From Pseudomonas batumici (GTDB taxonomy: Bacteria > Pseudomonadota > Gammaproteobacteria > Pseudomonadales > Pseudomonadaceae), in NCBI RefSeq assembly GCF_000820515.1, contig NZ_JXDG01000022.1:1-64000 (forward strand): 64,000 nucleotides of DNA. The letters run 5' to 3'. This document shows, piece by piece, positions 51,001 to 60,311 of this stretch. The translations under genes were made by a program, and so were the position numbers. The stretch's first letter is position 1. Every line of letters starts with the position of its first letter. Under the pieces are notes generated by a model, which was not told the DNA's origin, did no database searches, and saw only the letters and a list, made by a program, of their open reading frames with translations.

Positions 51001-52392
51001 TCAGATCTCGTGGCGCAAATGGAAGGATTTGGCTCGGGTCAGGTGCTCGTAACCCAGGCGCGACAGCGTCACCCCGCGCCCGCTGTGCTTCACCCCGGTC
51101 CAGGCCAGGGCCGGGTCCAGGTAATCGCAGCGGTTCATGAATACGGTGCCGGTGTCGATCTCGTTGCCCAGGTGTTCGGCGGCGGCGAGATCTTGCGTCC
51201 AGATGGACGCGCTGAGCCCGAACTCACTGTCGTTCATCAGGGCGATGGCTTCGTCGTCGCTGGTCACCGGCAGGATGCCGACCACCGGACCAAAGCTTTC
51301 TTCGCGCATCACCGACATCTGATGGGTGACGTCGACCAACACCTGCGGCGCGAGGTAGGCGCTGCCCGGCGCGTCAGCGGGAAAGGCCTGCGGATCGATC
51401 AGTGCCCTGGCGCCCTTGGACAGCGCATCGGCGATCTGACCACGAACGAATTCAGCGGCGTTCGGCGTCACCAACGGACCGAGCGTGGTGGCTTCGTCCA
51501 GTGGATTACCCAGCACGTATTGGCCGGTCAATGCGACGAAGCGCTCGACAAAGGCTGGGTAAATCTTTTCATCGACATAAATACGCTCGACCGCGCAGCA
51601 GCTCTGCCCGGAGTTGAAGAAGCTGCCATCCACCAGGTTCTCCACCGCGTGTTCGAGGTGGGCGTCCGCCCGGACGTAGGCCGGGTCTTTGCCGCCGAGC
51701 TCCAGCCCCATGCCAAGGAAGCCCCCCGCGGCGGCGCTTTCCATGGCCTTGCCGGCGTCGACCGAGCCGGTGAAGTTCACCTGCTGCACCCGTCCAGAGG
51801 CAATGATCGCCGCAGTCTGGCCATGATCGAGCAGCAGGTTCTGGAACACCCCTTCGGGCAGATGGGCGCGGCGCATGGCCTCGGTGAACCGTTCACCGAC
51901 CAGCAGTGTTTGCGACGCGTGTTTGAGGATGACGCTGTTGCCGGCCATCAGCGCCGGGATAATCGTGTTGACCGCTGTCAGGTAGGGGTAATTCCAGGGG
52001 GCGACAACCAGCACCGTTCCCAGCGGTTCACGTTTGATATGACGTCGAAAACCGGCGACGGGCGTGGGTTCGAGCGCTGCCAGGGCTTCAGGCGCAATGG
52101 CGATCATATGGCGGGCACGTTCTTCGAACCCGCGCAGTTCGCCCGCGCCAAAGCGCACCGGGCGGCCCATCTGCCAGGCCAGTTCCGGGACGATTTCAGC
52201 CTTCATCGCCAGCATCGCGTCCACCGCGGCACTGCACAAAGCGGCGCGTTCGTTCAGTGGCCGGCGTTTCCATTGCGCCTGGGCGGCTGCGGCCGTCGCC
52301 AGCGCCTGCTCGATCTGTGTCGCATCGCAGTAGCGGCGTTCTGCATAGACCCGGCCATCGACCGGTGAGATGAGTTCAATCGTCGAAGTCAT
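51001..52392 (-). CDS. NAD(P)-dependent aldehyde dehydrogenase
   Basis: A 463-residue ALDH. Visible motifs are the cofactor region VVAPWNYPYLTAVNTIIPAL (about 130-150), FTGSVDAGKAMESAAAGGFL, the general-base glutamate in LGLELGGKDPAYVRADAH (about 235) and the catalytic cysteine in FFNSGQSCCAVERIYVDEKI (about 270). Residues DSEFGLSASIWTQDLAAAEH and the C-terminal HSGRGVTLSRLGYEHLTRAK are standard. It is three bases upstream of the Fe-ADH gene. It probably oxidises the aldehyde of a gamma-glutamylated amine or a related intermediate. Confidence 0.93.
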   Translation of the reverse strand: MTSTIELISPVDGRVYAERRYCDATQIEQALATAAAAQAQWKRRPLNERAALCSAAVDAMLAMKAEIVPELAWQMGRPVRFGAGELRGFEERARHMIAIAPEALAALEPTPVAGFRRHIKREPLGTVLVVAPWNYPYLTAVNTIIPALMAGNSVILKHASQTLLVGERFTEAMRRAHLPEGVFQNLLLDHGQTAAIIASGRVQQVNFTGSVDAGKAMESAAAGGFLGMGLELGGKDPAYVRADAHLEHAVENLVDGSFFNSGQSCCAVERIYVDEKIYPAFVERFVALTGQYVLGNPLDEATTLGPLVTPNAAEFVRGQIADALSKGARALIDPQAFPADAPGSAYLAPQVLVDVTHQMSVMREESFGPVVGILPVTSDDEAIALMNDSEFGLSASIWTQDLAAAEHLGNEIDTGTVFMNRCDYLDPALAWTGVKHSGRGVTLSRLGYEHLTRAKSFHLRHEI

Positions 52393-52399
52393 GGTGGTC

Positions 52400-53773
52400 T
52401 CAATAGCGCTCGAAGCCGCGCTGCAGTTCCCAGTCGGTGATCCGCCGGTCGTACTCTTTCTGCTCCCATTCGGCGGTGTGCACGTAGTGGTCGATCACTT
52501 CATCGCCGAACGCCTCGCGCAACATGGTCGAGGCCTTGAGTGCGGTGCAGGCATCGCGCAGTGTCTTCGACACTTGCGGCAAGTGCTCGTCGAGGTAGGC
52601 ATCGCCCTCGAAGGGCGGCGTGAGCTTGAGCTTCTCGTCGATACCGGCCAGGCCCGCGGCGATCAAGGCAGCGAAGGCCAGATAAGGGTTGAGGTCGGCA
52701 CCGCCGATGCGACATTCGATACGGATCGATGGGCTGCCTTCGGCACACAACCGAAAGCCTGCGGTGCGATTGTCCCGGCTCCATACCGCTCGCGTCGGGG
52801 CAAAAGTGCCGGCCTGAAAGCGCTTGTACGAATTGATGTAGGGCGCGAGAAAACAGGTGATGTCGTTGGCGTATTTGAGCTGCCCGGCCACCCAGGCGCG
52901 CATCAGTTTCGACATGCAGAACTCAGCCTTGGCGTCGAAGAACAGCGGCTTTTTAGCGTTTTTATCCCAGAGCGAATTATGGATATGGCTGCTGGAACCG
53001 GCGGCGTCATAGCGCCACTTGGCCATGAAGGTAATCGCCTTGCCTTGCTGTTGCGCGATCTCCTTGCAGGCGTGCTTGATGATGACGTGGTGGTCGGCCA
53101 TGGTCAGGGCATCGGCGTAGCGAATGTTGATCTCTTCCTGGCCCGGCCCCCATTCACCCTTGGAGTTTTCCACGGGAATGCCGCAGGACTGCAGATGCTT
53201 GCGAATCATCCGCAGCACAGGTTCCTCACGGGTGGTCTGCAGGATGTTGTAATCCTCGATGTAGTGGCCGGCCGTTTTCGGCTTGTGGTAGTTGCGCTGG
53301 TGGATGGCCTCGTAGCTCTCGTCGAACAGATAGAACTCGAGTTCCGAGGCGAACATGCCGGTATAGCCACGCTCGCGCAGTCGCTCGACCTGCTTTTTCA
53401 GGATGGCCCGGGGGCTGTGCGGCAGCTCCCGTCGATGGTGATGATCGAGCACATCGCAGAGCACCAGCGCCGTGCACTCAAGCCAAGGTACCCGTCGCAA
53501 CGTGGCCATGTCGGGTTTGAGCACAAAGTCGCCATAGCCTTTGCTCCAACTGGCCGCGGCGTAACCCGGCACCGGTTCCATGTCGATGTCGTCGGCCAGC
53601 AGGTAATTGCAGCAATGGGTTTCTTCATGGCCGCTGTCGATGAAAAACTCGACCTGAAATCGCTTGCCGACCAGTCGTCCCTGCATGTCGACCATGCAGA
53701 CAAGAACGGTATCAATCTCGCCGGAGGCGGCGGCACGCTTGAGCTGGTCAAGGCTGAGGAGGGGCTCGGTCAT
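52400..53773 (-). CDS. Glutamine synthetase family protein (PuuA-like)
   Basis: A 457-residue member of the type III glutamine synthetases; the start is at ATG 53773 (MTEPLLSLDQLKRAAASGEI). N-terminal beta-grasp residues include VCMVDMQGRLVGKRFQVEFF. The metal/ATP motifs are SELEFYLFDESYEAIHQRNY, AGSSSHIHNSLWDKNAKKPL and ECRIGGADLNPYLAFAALIA. The family includes gamma-glutamylpolyamine synthetases such as PuuA and GlnA-like enzymes that glutamylate ethanolamine or other amines. Genetic linkage to ALDH and Fe-ADH fits such a catabolic route, but the exact amine cannot be read from the sequence. Confidence 0.9.
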   Translation of the reverse strand: MTEPLLSLDQLKRAAASGEIDTVLVCMVDMQGRLVGKRFQVEFFIDSGHEETHCCNYLLADDIDMEPVPGYAAASWSKGYGDFVLKPDMATLRRVPWLECTALVLCDVLDHHHRRELPHSPRAILKKQVERLRERGYTGMFASELEFYLFDESYEAIHQRNYHKPKTAGHYIEDYNILQTTREEPVLRMIRKHLQSCGIPVENSKGEWGPGQEEINIRYADALTMADHHVIIKHACKEIAQQQGKAITFMAKWRYDAAGSSSHIHNSLWDKNAKKPLFFDAKAEFCMSKLMRAWVAGQLKYANDITCFLAPYINSYKRFQAGTFAPTRAVWSRDNRTAGFRLCAEGSPSIRIECRIGGADLNPYLAFAALIAAGLAGIDEKLKLTPPFEGDAYLDEHLPQVSKTLRDACTALKASTMLREAFGDEVIDHYVHTAEWEQKEYDRRITDWELQRGFERY

Positions 53774-54004
53774 CACATAGTCCTGCGTGAAGGGTTTGGG
53801 CCTTTCTGAAATAGCTGTTGCAGACGCTCTCCAGAAAACACCAAAACCTGCAGACGCGAGCATCGTGAGCAATAAGCTGCACTAAGATTAGCCTACTGTT
53901 GCTTTACGCACGTTCAGGTAATCGACGCCTTATGAGTCGGGCTGGAACATTGCCGCAGGTGTGCCTGTCGGTGCAGGTCGGCACAGTTTCGCGAGGAGAC
54001 AAAG

Positions 54005-54322
54005 ATGGCAAAGAAGAAAGAGCACAAGACCTATCGAAATCTCAAACAGCAGTACCCGGAGTACTTGGCGGCAGTGGAGACCTTGGGGACGGCTGTGCGT
54101 CATGCCGGCCCACTGGACGAGAAAGTGGTCCAACTGATTCAGCTCGGTGCCGCGGCCGCCATCCGCTCCGAGGGCGCGGTGCACAGTCATACAAGGCGGG
54201 CACTGGAAGCGGGCGCTACGAGAGAGCAGATCCATCACACACTGATCTCTCTGACCAGCACGATCGGTTTCCCGACAGTGGTTGCGGCGATCAGTTGGGC
54301 GGATGATGTGATGGAGCAGTGA
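54005..54322 (+). CDS. Carboxymuconolactone decarboxylase (AhpD-like) family protein
   Basis: A 105-residue all-alpha protein: YRNLKQQYPEYLAAVETLGT, LDEKVVQLIQLGAAAAIRSE, then GAVHSHTRRALEAGATREQI. The conserved glutamate and histidine are kept (SEGAVHSHTRRAL), but the CxxC of AhpD-type enzymes is replaced by V-H-S. It therefore is not a thiol peroxidase and resembles the decarboxylase-like branch. GAGGAGACAAAG precedes the ATG. The role is unknown. Confidence 0.9.
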   Translation: MAKKKEHKTYRNLKQQYPEYLAAVETLGTAVRHAGPLDEKVVQLIQLGAAAAIRSEGAVHSHTRRALEAGATREQIHHTLISLTSTIGFPTVVAAISWADDVMEQ

Positions 54323-54445
54323 ACGAGCTTCCTGAAAGACAGGACACTGTCCGTTCGCCTCAGGGGAGTCGATGTCCGGTCCTTCGAGCATGAAGCCTAT
54401 AGGGGTTTACGTTACTCGGGTATCAACGACGGGAGGAGTGCAGCA

Positions 54446-54682
54446 ATGACTGAGCGCCATGAGGTCCACAAGGAGACGCTGTCGAACGGATGCAAGATCC
54501 AGGTCAAGGCCGAGATACTGAGGGACGGCTCGCTGGAGTTGTTGATCGGTGTTTACCGGCCGGACGGCACGGTTATTTTCGAGGGGCACGATCCAAGGCC
54601 GCACCTGCTGGACATGGAAGCCGCGCTGGATTGGGGCATCGATATCGCGAAAGGTATCGGTAATAGCCAAAGAACGTTGTGA
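54446..54682 (+). CDS. Small conserved hypothetical protein
   Basis: A 78-residue protein with GGGAGGAG seven bases before the ATG (MTERHEVHKETLSNGCKIQV). A beta-meander (VKAEILRDGSLELLIGVYRP, DGTVIFEGHDPRPHLLDMEA) is followed by a helix (ALDWGIDIAKGIGNS). It is soluble and monocistronic. Small proteins of this style are common in Pseudomonas; no family is named. Confidence 0.7.
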   Translation: MTERHEVHKETLSNGCKIQVKAEILRDGSLELLIGVYRPDGTVIFEGHDPRPHLLDMEAALDWGIDIAKGIGNSQRTL

Positions 54683-54762
54683 GGCTGGGTTGATGGTGTT
54701 CGAGTTCAATGACAGCCCGATAGTTAGACAGTTGACGCGACAATTACCTTGAAAAACGCCGA

Positions 54763-54978
54763 ATGGGCACTGAGACCCTTGCCAAAGCCGAAGGCCAATC
54801 GTTCGAAGCGTTCGAAAAGGAATTCTTCGAGAAGGTTCGCCCCACATCGCTCATCAAGCGATTTGGCTCACCGCAGGAAATTGCGTCCCTCGTGGCTTAT
54901 ATTGCCAGTCCGCTGTCGTCGGCAACGACGGGAGCTGCGTTGCGAGCCGATGGGGGCGTGATAAAGAGCGCTTTCTAG
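54763..54978 (+). pseudogene. C-terminal fragment of a short-chain dehydrogenase/reductase gene
   Basis: The frame reads FEKVRPTSLIKRFGSPQEIA, then SLVAYIASPLSSATTGAALR and ADGGVIKSAF, the end of a classical SDR enzyme (PEEIA..VAYLASPLSSATTGA..RVDGG). The Rossmann NAD site and the YxxxK active site are absent, and the upstream sequence belongs to another gene. It is a leftover of a deleted SDR gene. Confidence 0.85.
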
Positions 54979-55212
54979 ACCCACTTTTCCGCTCGCTGCT
55001 ACGTGAAGTCTGAGCCCGGCAGCCTCTGCCGAAGGTAAGGATTTCAATCTCAGACACGTACCTTTCTGCCGTGAAAACCACGGACGGTATTTTTATCACA
55101 GGTGGTGAGAGATTCACCTGACTGCACGTGATGATGCTAACTGGCCATCTTATCCGCTAGACTGTGCGCCGCTCGAGAGATGGATCCCGGGCTTTTCTCA
55201 TGGAGTTACACA

Positions 55213-55548
55213 GTGAAATACCTCAGGAAAGTTGTTGCCGTTGCTCTGTTTGGCCTGGTTTTGGCGGGTTGCACCGGCACTTCGATGAAGACCCAGCAGT
55301 ATGACAGCAGTCAATACACCGTTCTCGGCCACAGTGAAGCGAGCGCCACTGGCCTCCTGCTGTTTGGCGTCATTCCGATCCGGCAGAACAGCCGTTTTGT
55401 TCGTGCTCAGGACGAGGCGATCAAAGCCAAGGGCGGCGACGCCATGATCAACACCCAGGTGCAGGAAAACTGGTTCTGGGCTTGGGTCCTGACCGGTTAC
55501 ACCACCAAGATCTCCGGTGATGTGGTCAAGCTGAAAAACGTTCAGTAA
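55213..55548 (+). CDS. Small lipoprotein
   Basis: A 111-residue lipoprotein starting at GTG 55213, seven bases after GGAG. The signal sequence VKYLRKVVAVALFGLVLAGC ends in a perfect lipobox. The mature part (TVLGHSEASATGLLLFGVIP, then AQDEAIKAKGGDAMINTQVQ) looks like the small beta-rich TRL/YgdI-like lipoproteins, but the family is not certain. It has its own terminator at 55612. Confidence 0.85.
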   Translation: MKYLRKVVAVALFGLVLAGCTGTSMKTQQYDSSQYTVLGHSEASATGLLLFGVIPIRQNSRFVRAQDEAIKAKGGDAMINTQVQENWFWAWVLTGYTTKISGDVVKLKNVQ

Positions 55549-55611
55549 ACGTGGTATTCAGTCTGTGTAAAGCAGGTCTGATCCACGCGTTGCCCGCAGT
55601 CCCTGACAAAC

Positions 55612-55641
55612 AAAACGGGCGCCCTTCAAGGCGCCCGTTTT
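55612..55641 (+). terminator. Rho-independent terminator
   Basis: A 13-bp AAAACGGGCGCC-type stem with a 5-base loop and trailing TTTT, 64 bases after the lipoprotein stop. Confidence 0.9.
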
Positions 55642-55943
55642 CATTGACTCCGCCGCCTGCGCCCGCAAGCGTCTGCCGATTACATCCATCACGTCACGGT
55701 CATCGTGTTGTGGTTCAACTGAGCCGGACACCACCTTAAGTTTCTTATCTCGGTCCGAGCAGAGGTCAGGTAATCGTCTGAGAGGCACTCAAATGAACGG
55801 GAAGCCTTGCTCCCGTTCTTCTATCGTTGAGGGTGGAACCGCGCCGACGTGGATCCTGCCACTGCGGGGAGACCTGACCGCTTCGGCTTGCCATCTTGGC
55901 AGGAGGTCGTGCCGACCTCCATGAGCAAGAGTGAGAGCGACAG

Positions 55944-56816
55944 ATGAAAACCAGCATCGTCCATATCCTGTTTGCTCGCCACTCAAAACCGCGCGTTATG
56001 GGGGCTTGGTTTCTATTTCTGCTACTGCCTTTGGCGGGCTGCAGCGATAAATCTGACACTGGATGGCTCGGCTATGGAGAAGGAGATTACGCCTTCATCG
56101 GCGCGCCTCAGGCAGGTTGGTTAACGGAAGTGGCTGTTCAGCGTGGGCAAGCAGTACACAAGGGCGATCTGTTGTTCACCTTGGACGATACCCAGCAGCA
56201 AACCAGTCGCGATCAGGCGCAGGCATCGCTTGACCAGGCCAAAGCCTCGCTCGCGCAGGAAGAGGTGAATCTAAAGTTCCTGACCATTGAGCTGAACAGA
56301 CAGACCGGCCTTGCGAATGCCAACGCGGGCATTCCATCTACGCGAGATCAGGCAGAAAACAGCGCCAGGCAATCGCGCGAACACATTGCGCAGTTGCAGG
56401 CGCAGATCAGTCAAATGGCCGCATCGCTGGGTGGCGCCGATTATTCGTTGTCACAGCGGCGTATCGTGGCGCAAACCGAAGGTTCGGTGGAGGACCTCTA
56501 CTTTCATCCGGGTGAGTACGTGGGTGCTTCGACCAACGTTGTGTCTGTGCTACCGCCCGCGAGTATTTATGTCCGTTTTTTTGTGCCTGAGACGGAGTTC
56601 GCCAGCGTTCACCTGGGGCAAAAAGTCCAAGTGAGCTGCGACGGCTGTAAGCCGGTGGAAGCGAAAATCACGTTTATTGCCAGCCAACAAGAATACACGC
56701 CCCCGGTGATTTTCAGCGTCGGCAGCCGTGAAAAACTGGTGTTCAAGGCAGAAGCACGTGCACCTGGCGGCCTGCCGCTGCACCCCGGACAACCGGTCGA
56801 AGTGAGACCGCTTTGA
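55944..56816 (+). CDS. HlyD-family periplasmic adaptor (membrane fusion protein)
   Basis: A 290-residue adaptor with a signal sequence and possible lipobox (AWFLFLLLPLAGC, cysteine at about residue 32). The biotinyl-lipoyl domain parts are AGWLTEVAVQRGQAVHKGDL and AQTEGSVEDLYFHPGEYVGA, separated by a coiled-coil hairpin (QASLDQAKASLAQEEVNLKF, SARQSREHIAQLQAQISQMA). A barrel domain follows (IYVRFFVPETEFASVHLGQK). It would link the ABC exporter to an outer-membrane channel. Its stop overlaps the ATPase start (TGATG). Confidence 0.9.
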   Translation: MKTSIVHILFARHSKPRVMGAWFLFLLLPLAGCSDKSDTGWLGYGEGDYAFIGAPQAGWLTEVAVQRGQAVHKGDLLFTLDDTQQQTSRDQAQASLDQAKASLAQEEVNLKFLTIELNRQTGLANANAGIPSTRDQAENSARQSREHIAQLQAQISQMAASLGGADYSLSQRRIVAQTEGSVEDLYFHPGEYVGASTNVVSVLPPASIYVRFFVPETEFASVHLGQKVQVSCDGCKPVEAKITFIASQQEYTPPVIFSVGSREKLVFKAEARAPGGLPLHPGQPVEVRPL

Positions 56817-57727
56817 TGGACGTCATGGCGATCAATATCACCGGTCTCACCAAGCGGTTTGGCAAGAAGCTGGCGGTTGACCACATCGACATCGCTGTAC
56901 CGCAAGGGCAGGTCTGGGGATTCCTTGGGCCGAACGGCTCAGGAAAGACCACCACGATTCGCATGCTGTGCGGTCTGCTGCGTGCTGACGAGGGTAGCGG
57001 CACCTGTCTAGGGCTTGATTTCAGGACGCAGGCAGAAGCCATTAAGCGCCAGGTGGGCTACATGACGCAGAAGTTCAGCTTCTGGGAGGATCTTTCGATC
57101 CGGCAGAATCTGGAGTTCACTGCGCGCATGTATGGAATGTCTGACCTAGGCCTGCGTGTCGATGAAACGCTAAAAAGATTGGGGCTTGTCGAGCGTCAGA
57201 AGCAGCTCGCCGGAGAGCTGTCGGGAGGCTGGAAACAGCGCTTGGCGCTGGCGGCTTGCATGCTGCATGAGCCCAAGTTGCTCCTGTTGGATGAGCCCAC
57301 TGCCGGCGTTGACCCGCAGGCGCGGCGCGAATTCTGGGATGAGATCCACCGTCTGAGCGCAGGCGGCCTGACCGTATTGGTGTCTACACACTATATGGAC
57401 GAAGCAGAGCGCTGTGATCGCATCGTCTACATCCTTGATGGGAAGTTGGTGGCTCGCGGCACGGTGAGTGAAGTGATCTCGCAGTCCGGGCTTTTCACAT
57501 TCCTCATTCGGGGTAGGGACGTGCGACGACTGGCGGACACGTTACGTGGACAGCCCGGCGTTGAGTATGTCGCCTTTTTCGGGACCATCCTCCATGTGAG
57601 TGGGCGTGATCGCGACGCGCTTGAGCGTTCGCTGGCCACTTATCGGGATCAACCTGCCTTTGTCGTTGAAGAGGCAGAGCCCAGTCTGGAAGATGTCTTC
57701 ATTCAGCTGCAGGAACGGACACAATGA
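56816..57727 (+). CDS. ABC transporter ATP-binding protein (drug/lipid efflux, CcmA-like)
   Basis: A 303-residue ATPase: Walker A GPNGSGKTTT at about residue 37, Q-loop GYMTQKFSFWEDLSI, signature LSGGWKQRLALAA near 140, Walker B LLLLDEPTAGVDPQARREFW, and H-loop VLVSTHYMDEAERCD. It energises export by the permease next door. The gene overlaps both neighbours, so the three are one operon. It is similar in organisation to the YbhF/YhiH systems, though with a single nucleotide-binding domain. Confidence 0.95.
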   Translation: MDVMAINITGLTKRFGKKLAVDHIDIAVPQGQVWGFLGPNGSGKTTTIRMLCGLLRADEGSGTCLGLDFRTQAEAIKRQVGYMTQKFSFWEDLSIRQNLEFTARMYGMSDLGLRVDETLKRLGLVERQKQLAGELSGGWKQRLALAACMLHEPKLLLLDEPTAGVDPQARREFWDEIHRLSAGGLTVLVSTHYMDEAERCDRIVYILDGKLVARGTVSEVISQSGLFTFLIRGRDVRRLADTLRGQPGVEYVAFFGTILHVSGRDRDALERSLATYRDQPAFVVEEAEPSLEDVFIQLQERTQ

Positions 57728-58854
57728 GCTTCTCATTGAGCCGGATCCGGGCACTCCTTTCCAAGGAGTTCCTGCAATTGCGTCGTGACCGTCTGACGCT
57801 GGGGATGATCCTCGGGGTGCCGCTGATGCAGTTGCTCATCTTCGGGGCAGCGATCAACGTGAATCCGAAACACCTTCCCACCGCCATAGCTGTTGCCGAT
57901 CCTGGCCCTTTTGCTCACTCCATTGTTGCGGCCCTGGCCAACTCGAGCTACTTCGATATTGTTGCCCAGACGAACGATCCCCAAGGCGCACGGCGACTTC
58001 TACAGGAAGGTAACGTCACTTTCGTCGTAGAGATTCCGGTTAACTTCACGCGTGACATCGTACGCGGAAAAGCGCCAGACCTTCTGATCGAGGCTGATGC
58101 TACTGATCCTGCCGCAGGCTCCTATGCACTGGCCGCATTCAACAATCTCGCGGCGACGGCGCTGCGAGATGACCTGGTTGGACCGCTAGCGTCACGAGCG
58201 CAGGGACCGGCACCGTTCAATACCGTCGCTCACCTGCTCTATAACCCCGAGTCGATCACCCAGTACAACATTGTGCCCGGCCTTCTCGGCGTCATCCTCA
58301 CGATGACCATGGTGTTGCTGACCTGCCTCGCGCTCACGCGCGAGCGGGAACGTGGCACCTACGAAAATCTGTTGGCCATGCCGGCGACACCGCTGGAAAT
58401 CATGATCGGAAAGATCACGCCCAATGTGTTGATTGGCGCCATCCAGAGTACGGTCATCCTGACGGCGGCTCATTACATCTTCCAGGTACCGATGCTTGGA
58501 TCGCTTGGGCTTCTGTCGATTGCCGTGGTGATCTTTATCATTGCCAATCTGGCGGTGGGATACACATTTTCGACCGTCGCGCAGAACCAGCTTCAGGCCA
58601 TGCAGATGACCATGTTCTTTCTGCTGCCCAACATCCTGCTGTCTGGATTTGCGTTTCCGTTCATGGGGATGCCTACCTGGGCCCAAGCCATTGGCACGCT
58701 CCTACCGGCCACACACTTCCTGCGCATCGTGCGCGGCATTCTGCTCAAGGCCAACGGTCTTGCCGAGATCTGGCCCGACCTATGGCCACTTCTTTTGTTT
58801 ACCGCTGTCGTGGGGGCTGTGGCGCTGCTGCGATTTCGAAGAACCCTTGATTGA
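57724..58854 (+). CDS. ABC-2 type transporter permease
   Basis: A 376-residue membrane protein of the YhhJ/YbhS type. The first helix is within ILGVPLMQLLIFGAAINVNP. A periplasmic domain of about 140 residues follows (FTRDIVRGKAPDLLIEADAT). Five more helices come after residue 170 (VPGLLGVILTMTMVLLTCLA, GLLSIAVVIFIIANLAVGYT, MTMFFLLPNILLSGFAFPFM). The ERERGTYENLLAMPATPLE coupling region is typical. Related loci often have two permeases; only one is present here, so it may homodimerise. Confidence 0.93.
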   Translation: MSFSLSRIRALLSKEFLQLRRDRLTLGMILGVPLMQLLIFGAAINVNPKHLPTAIAVADPGPFAHSIVAALANSSYFDIVAQTNDPQGARRLLQEGNVTFVVEIPVNFTRDIVRGKAPDLLIEADATDPAAGSYALAAFNNLAATALRDDLVGPLASRAQGPAPFNTVAHLLYNPESITQYNIVPGLLGVILTMTMVLLTCLALTRERERGTYENLLAMPATPLEIMIGKITPNVLIGAIQSTVILTAAHYIFQVPMLGSLGLLSIAVVIFIIANLAVGYTFSTVAQNQLQAMQMTMFFLLPNILLSGFAFPFMGMPTWAQAIGTLLPATHFLRIVRGILLKANGLAEIWPDLWPLLLFTAVVGAVALLRFRRTLD

Positions 58855-59030
58855 CGCTGGCTGGAGGTGAAATTGATGCTGAGTGATACACCCTATGCAT
58901 CCCCGAATGCAGTGCTGGCATGGATAGTAAAGGAGGCGGTGCAGGGTAGGGCTAGGGGCAAAGGGGCAGGCGCATGCGAGTGAGTCCATTCATGAGGGGA
59001 GAGCATTTTGTCCGCTCGAGGGCACAACGT

Positions 59031-59059
59031 AAAAAGCCCGGCACTGGGCCGGGCTTTTT
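59031..59059 (+). terminator. Rho-independent terminator of the efflux operon
   Basis: AAAAAGCCCGGC / GCCGGGCTTTTT stem with a 4-base loop and a T run. It is symmetrical and could also act for the minus strand. Confidence 0.9.
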
Positions 59060-59245
59060 CCAGAGGGTGCTGATCCGTCAGCTGATCCGAGTGTAGGGCA
59101 GTCACTAAGCGGCCGGTAGCGAAAAGTCAAAACGTGTCGCAATCGACTGCTGCTTACCTGCAAGCGACATCGGGACTGGCGCAGGAACGAAAAGAGCCCG
59201 AGAAAAGGTGACACCCCTATCGGTAAAGTGATCGCACCGCTTGAT

Positions 59246-59998
59246 TCAGGCAATCATCTCAACCTTGCCGGAGGCAAGACGGTAGATGCCGCCCACGATT
59301 TTCAAAGTGCCCTTGGCGAGCGCATCCGTCAGCAGTGGCGTCGCTTTTTTAAGTCTGTCGACCGAGACCCTCACATTTTGCACCGTCGCGTTTTCCACTA
59401 AATCCCCAGGTTGATCGAGCACTTTCTCAACCGATGGCCTGAGTGCGTCCGCCAGTTTCGGTATCTGCCCTGGGAATACCGTATGCTCTTTTACGGCTTT
59501 TATGCCGGCTTCGATGGCACCGCAACGCTCATGCCCCAATACGAGAATGAGGGGAGCACCGAGTACCGCAACACCATATTCAAGACTGGCGAGACCTTCT
59601 TCTGTCACGAAGTTGCCAGCGACGCGGACAGCGAAAAGGTCGCCTCGCGCGGTGTCAAAAGCATATTCGGGTGCTATTCGGGAGTCGGAGCAACTGAGCA
59701 CAGCCACGAACGGATTCTGGCCGGAAACCAGTGCCTCGCGCTCAGCTTTGAAGTCATGTGTTTTAGAATTCCCAGTCACATACCGCTCATTTCCGTCGAT
59801 CAGTCTTTGCAACGCTTGATCGGGGCTGATGACATTGTGTGGTTTAGGGGGGGACGATGTTTTTTCGGCGGCCAGGATCGCCCTGTTGGGCAGCAGACCC
59901 GCCAGTAGCAAGGCGCCAGCTCCTAGCCCGGCAGTACGAAGAAAACGACGACGATCATTGGTGTCTGGGGCGGCGGTTGAATCACATGATTTACACAT
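59246..59998 (-). CDS. Tat-exported beta-class carbonic anhydrase
   Basis: A 250-residue enzyme that hydrates CO2 in the periplasm. The twin-arginine signal DRRRFLRTAGLGAGALLLAG ends near residue 44. Zinc ligands are C103 in LSCSDSR, with the D105-R107 dyad, and H156 and C159 in LGHERCGA. FAVRVAGNFVTEEGLASLEY and the C-terminal GIYRLASGKVEMI are also typical of the family. It appears monocistronic. Confidence 0.95.
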   Translation of the reverse strand: MCKSCDSTAAPDTNDRRRFLRTAGLGAGALLLAGLLPNRAILAAEKTSSPPKPHNVISPDQALQRLIDGNERYVTGNSKTHDFKAEREALVSGQNPFVAVLSCSDSRIAPEYAFDTARGDLFAVRVAGNFVTEEGLASLEYGVAVLGAPLILVLGHERCGAIEAGIKAVKEHTVFPGQIPKLADALRPSVEKVLDQPGDLVENATVQNVRVSVDRLKKATPLLTDALAKGTLKIVGGIYRLASGKVEMIA

Positions 59999-60311
59999 GA
60001 TTGGGTGTACTCAGGTCAATTCGGTTGGAATGACAGATGTTGGGGGTTAGTGTTTCAGGAACCGTCAACACTGGAGTACTAGAGTCTAGACGGCCTGTCT
60101 GCGTCGCCTGGGTTTTCTTTGGCCGTGACCGAGCGCTTTTGGCCGTTAACTGCCTGCTAAGAACTGCCATAAGCACCCCATTCATGGCTTGAAGGTCGCC
60201 TGTTGTTCACGTCCCCAGGGCCTGATCCGCACTTTTGCGCCTCACCTGCCACTTTCGCCACAATCGGCGTGGATCTAAAGTCAGGGGCGCACCTTCAGGG
60301 GACTTCCAGTT
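59999..60311. other. Intergenic region between divergent genes
   Basis: 313 bp holding the promoters for the carbonic anhydrase (minus) and the dioxygenase-like gene (plus). No further gene or clear operator is visible. Confidence 0.5.

Noticed and set aside
49849..52368. Very long open frame on the plus strand opposite the Fe-ADH and aldehyde dehydrogenase genes
   Set aside because: It is a high-G+C antisense shadow: histidine/arginine/glycine-rich with no domain, fully covered by two well-supported minus-strand enzymes.
52370..53809. Long plus-strand frame opposite the glutamine-synthetase-like gene
   Set aside because: Antisense shadow of a clear enzyme gene; no ribosome site or family.
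54749..54961. 70-codon plus-strand frame overlapping the SDR fragment
   Set aside because: Arginine/serine-rich out-of-frame shadow of the recognisable SDR C-terminus.
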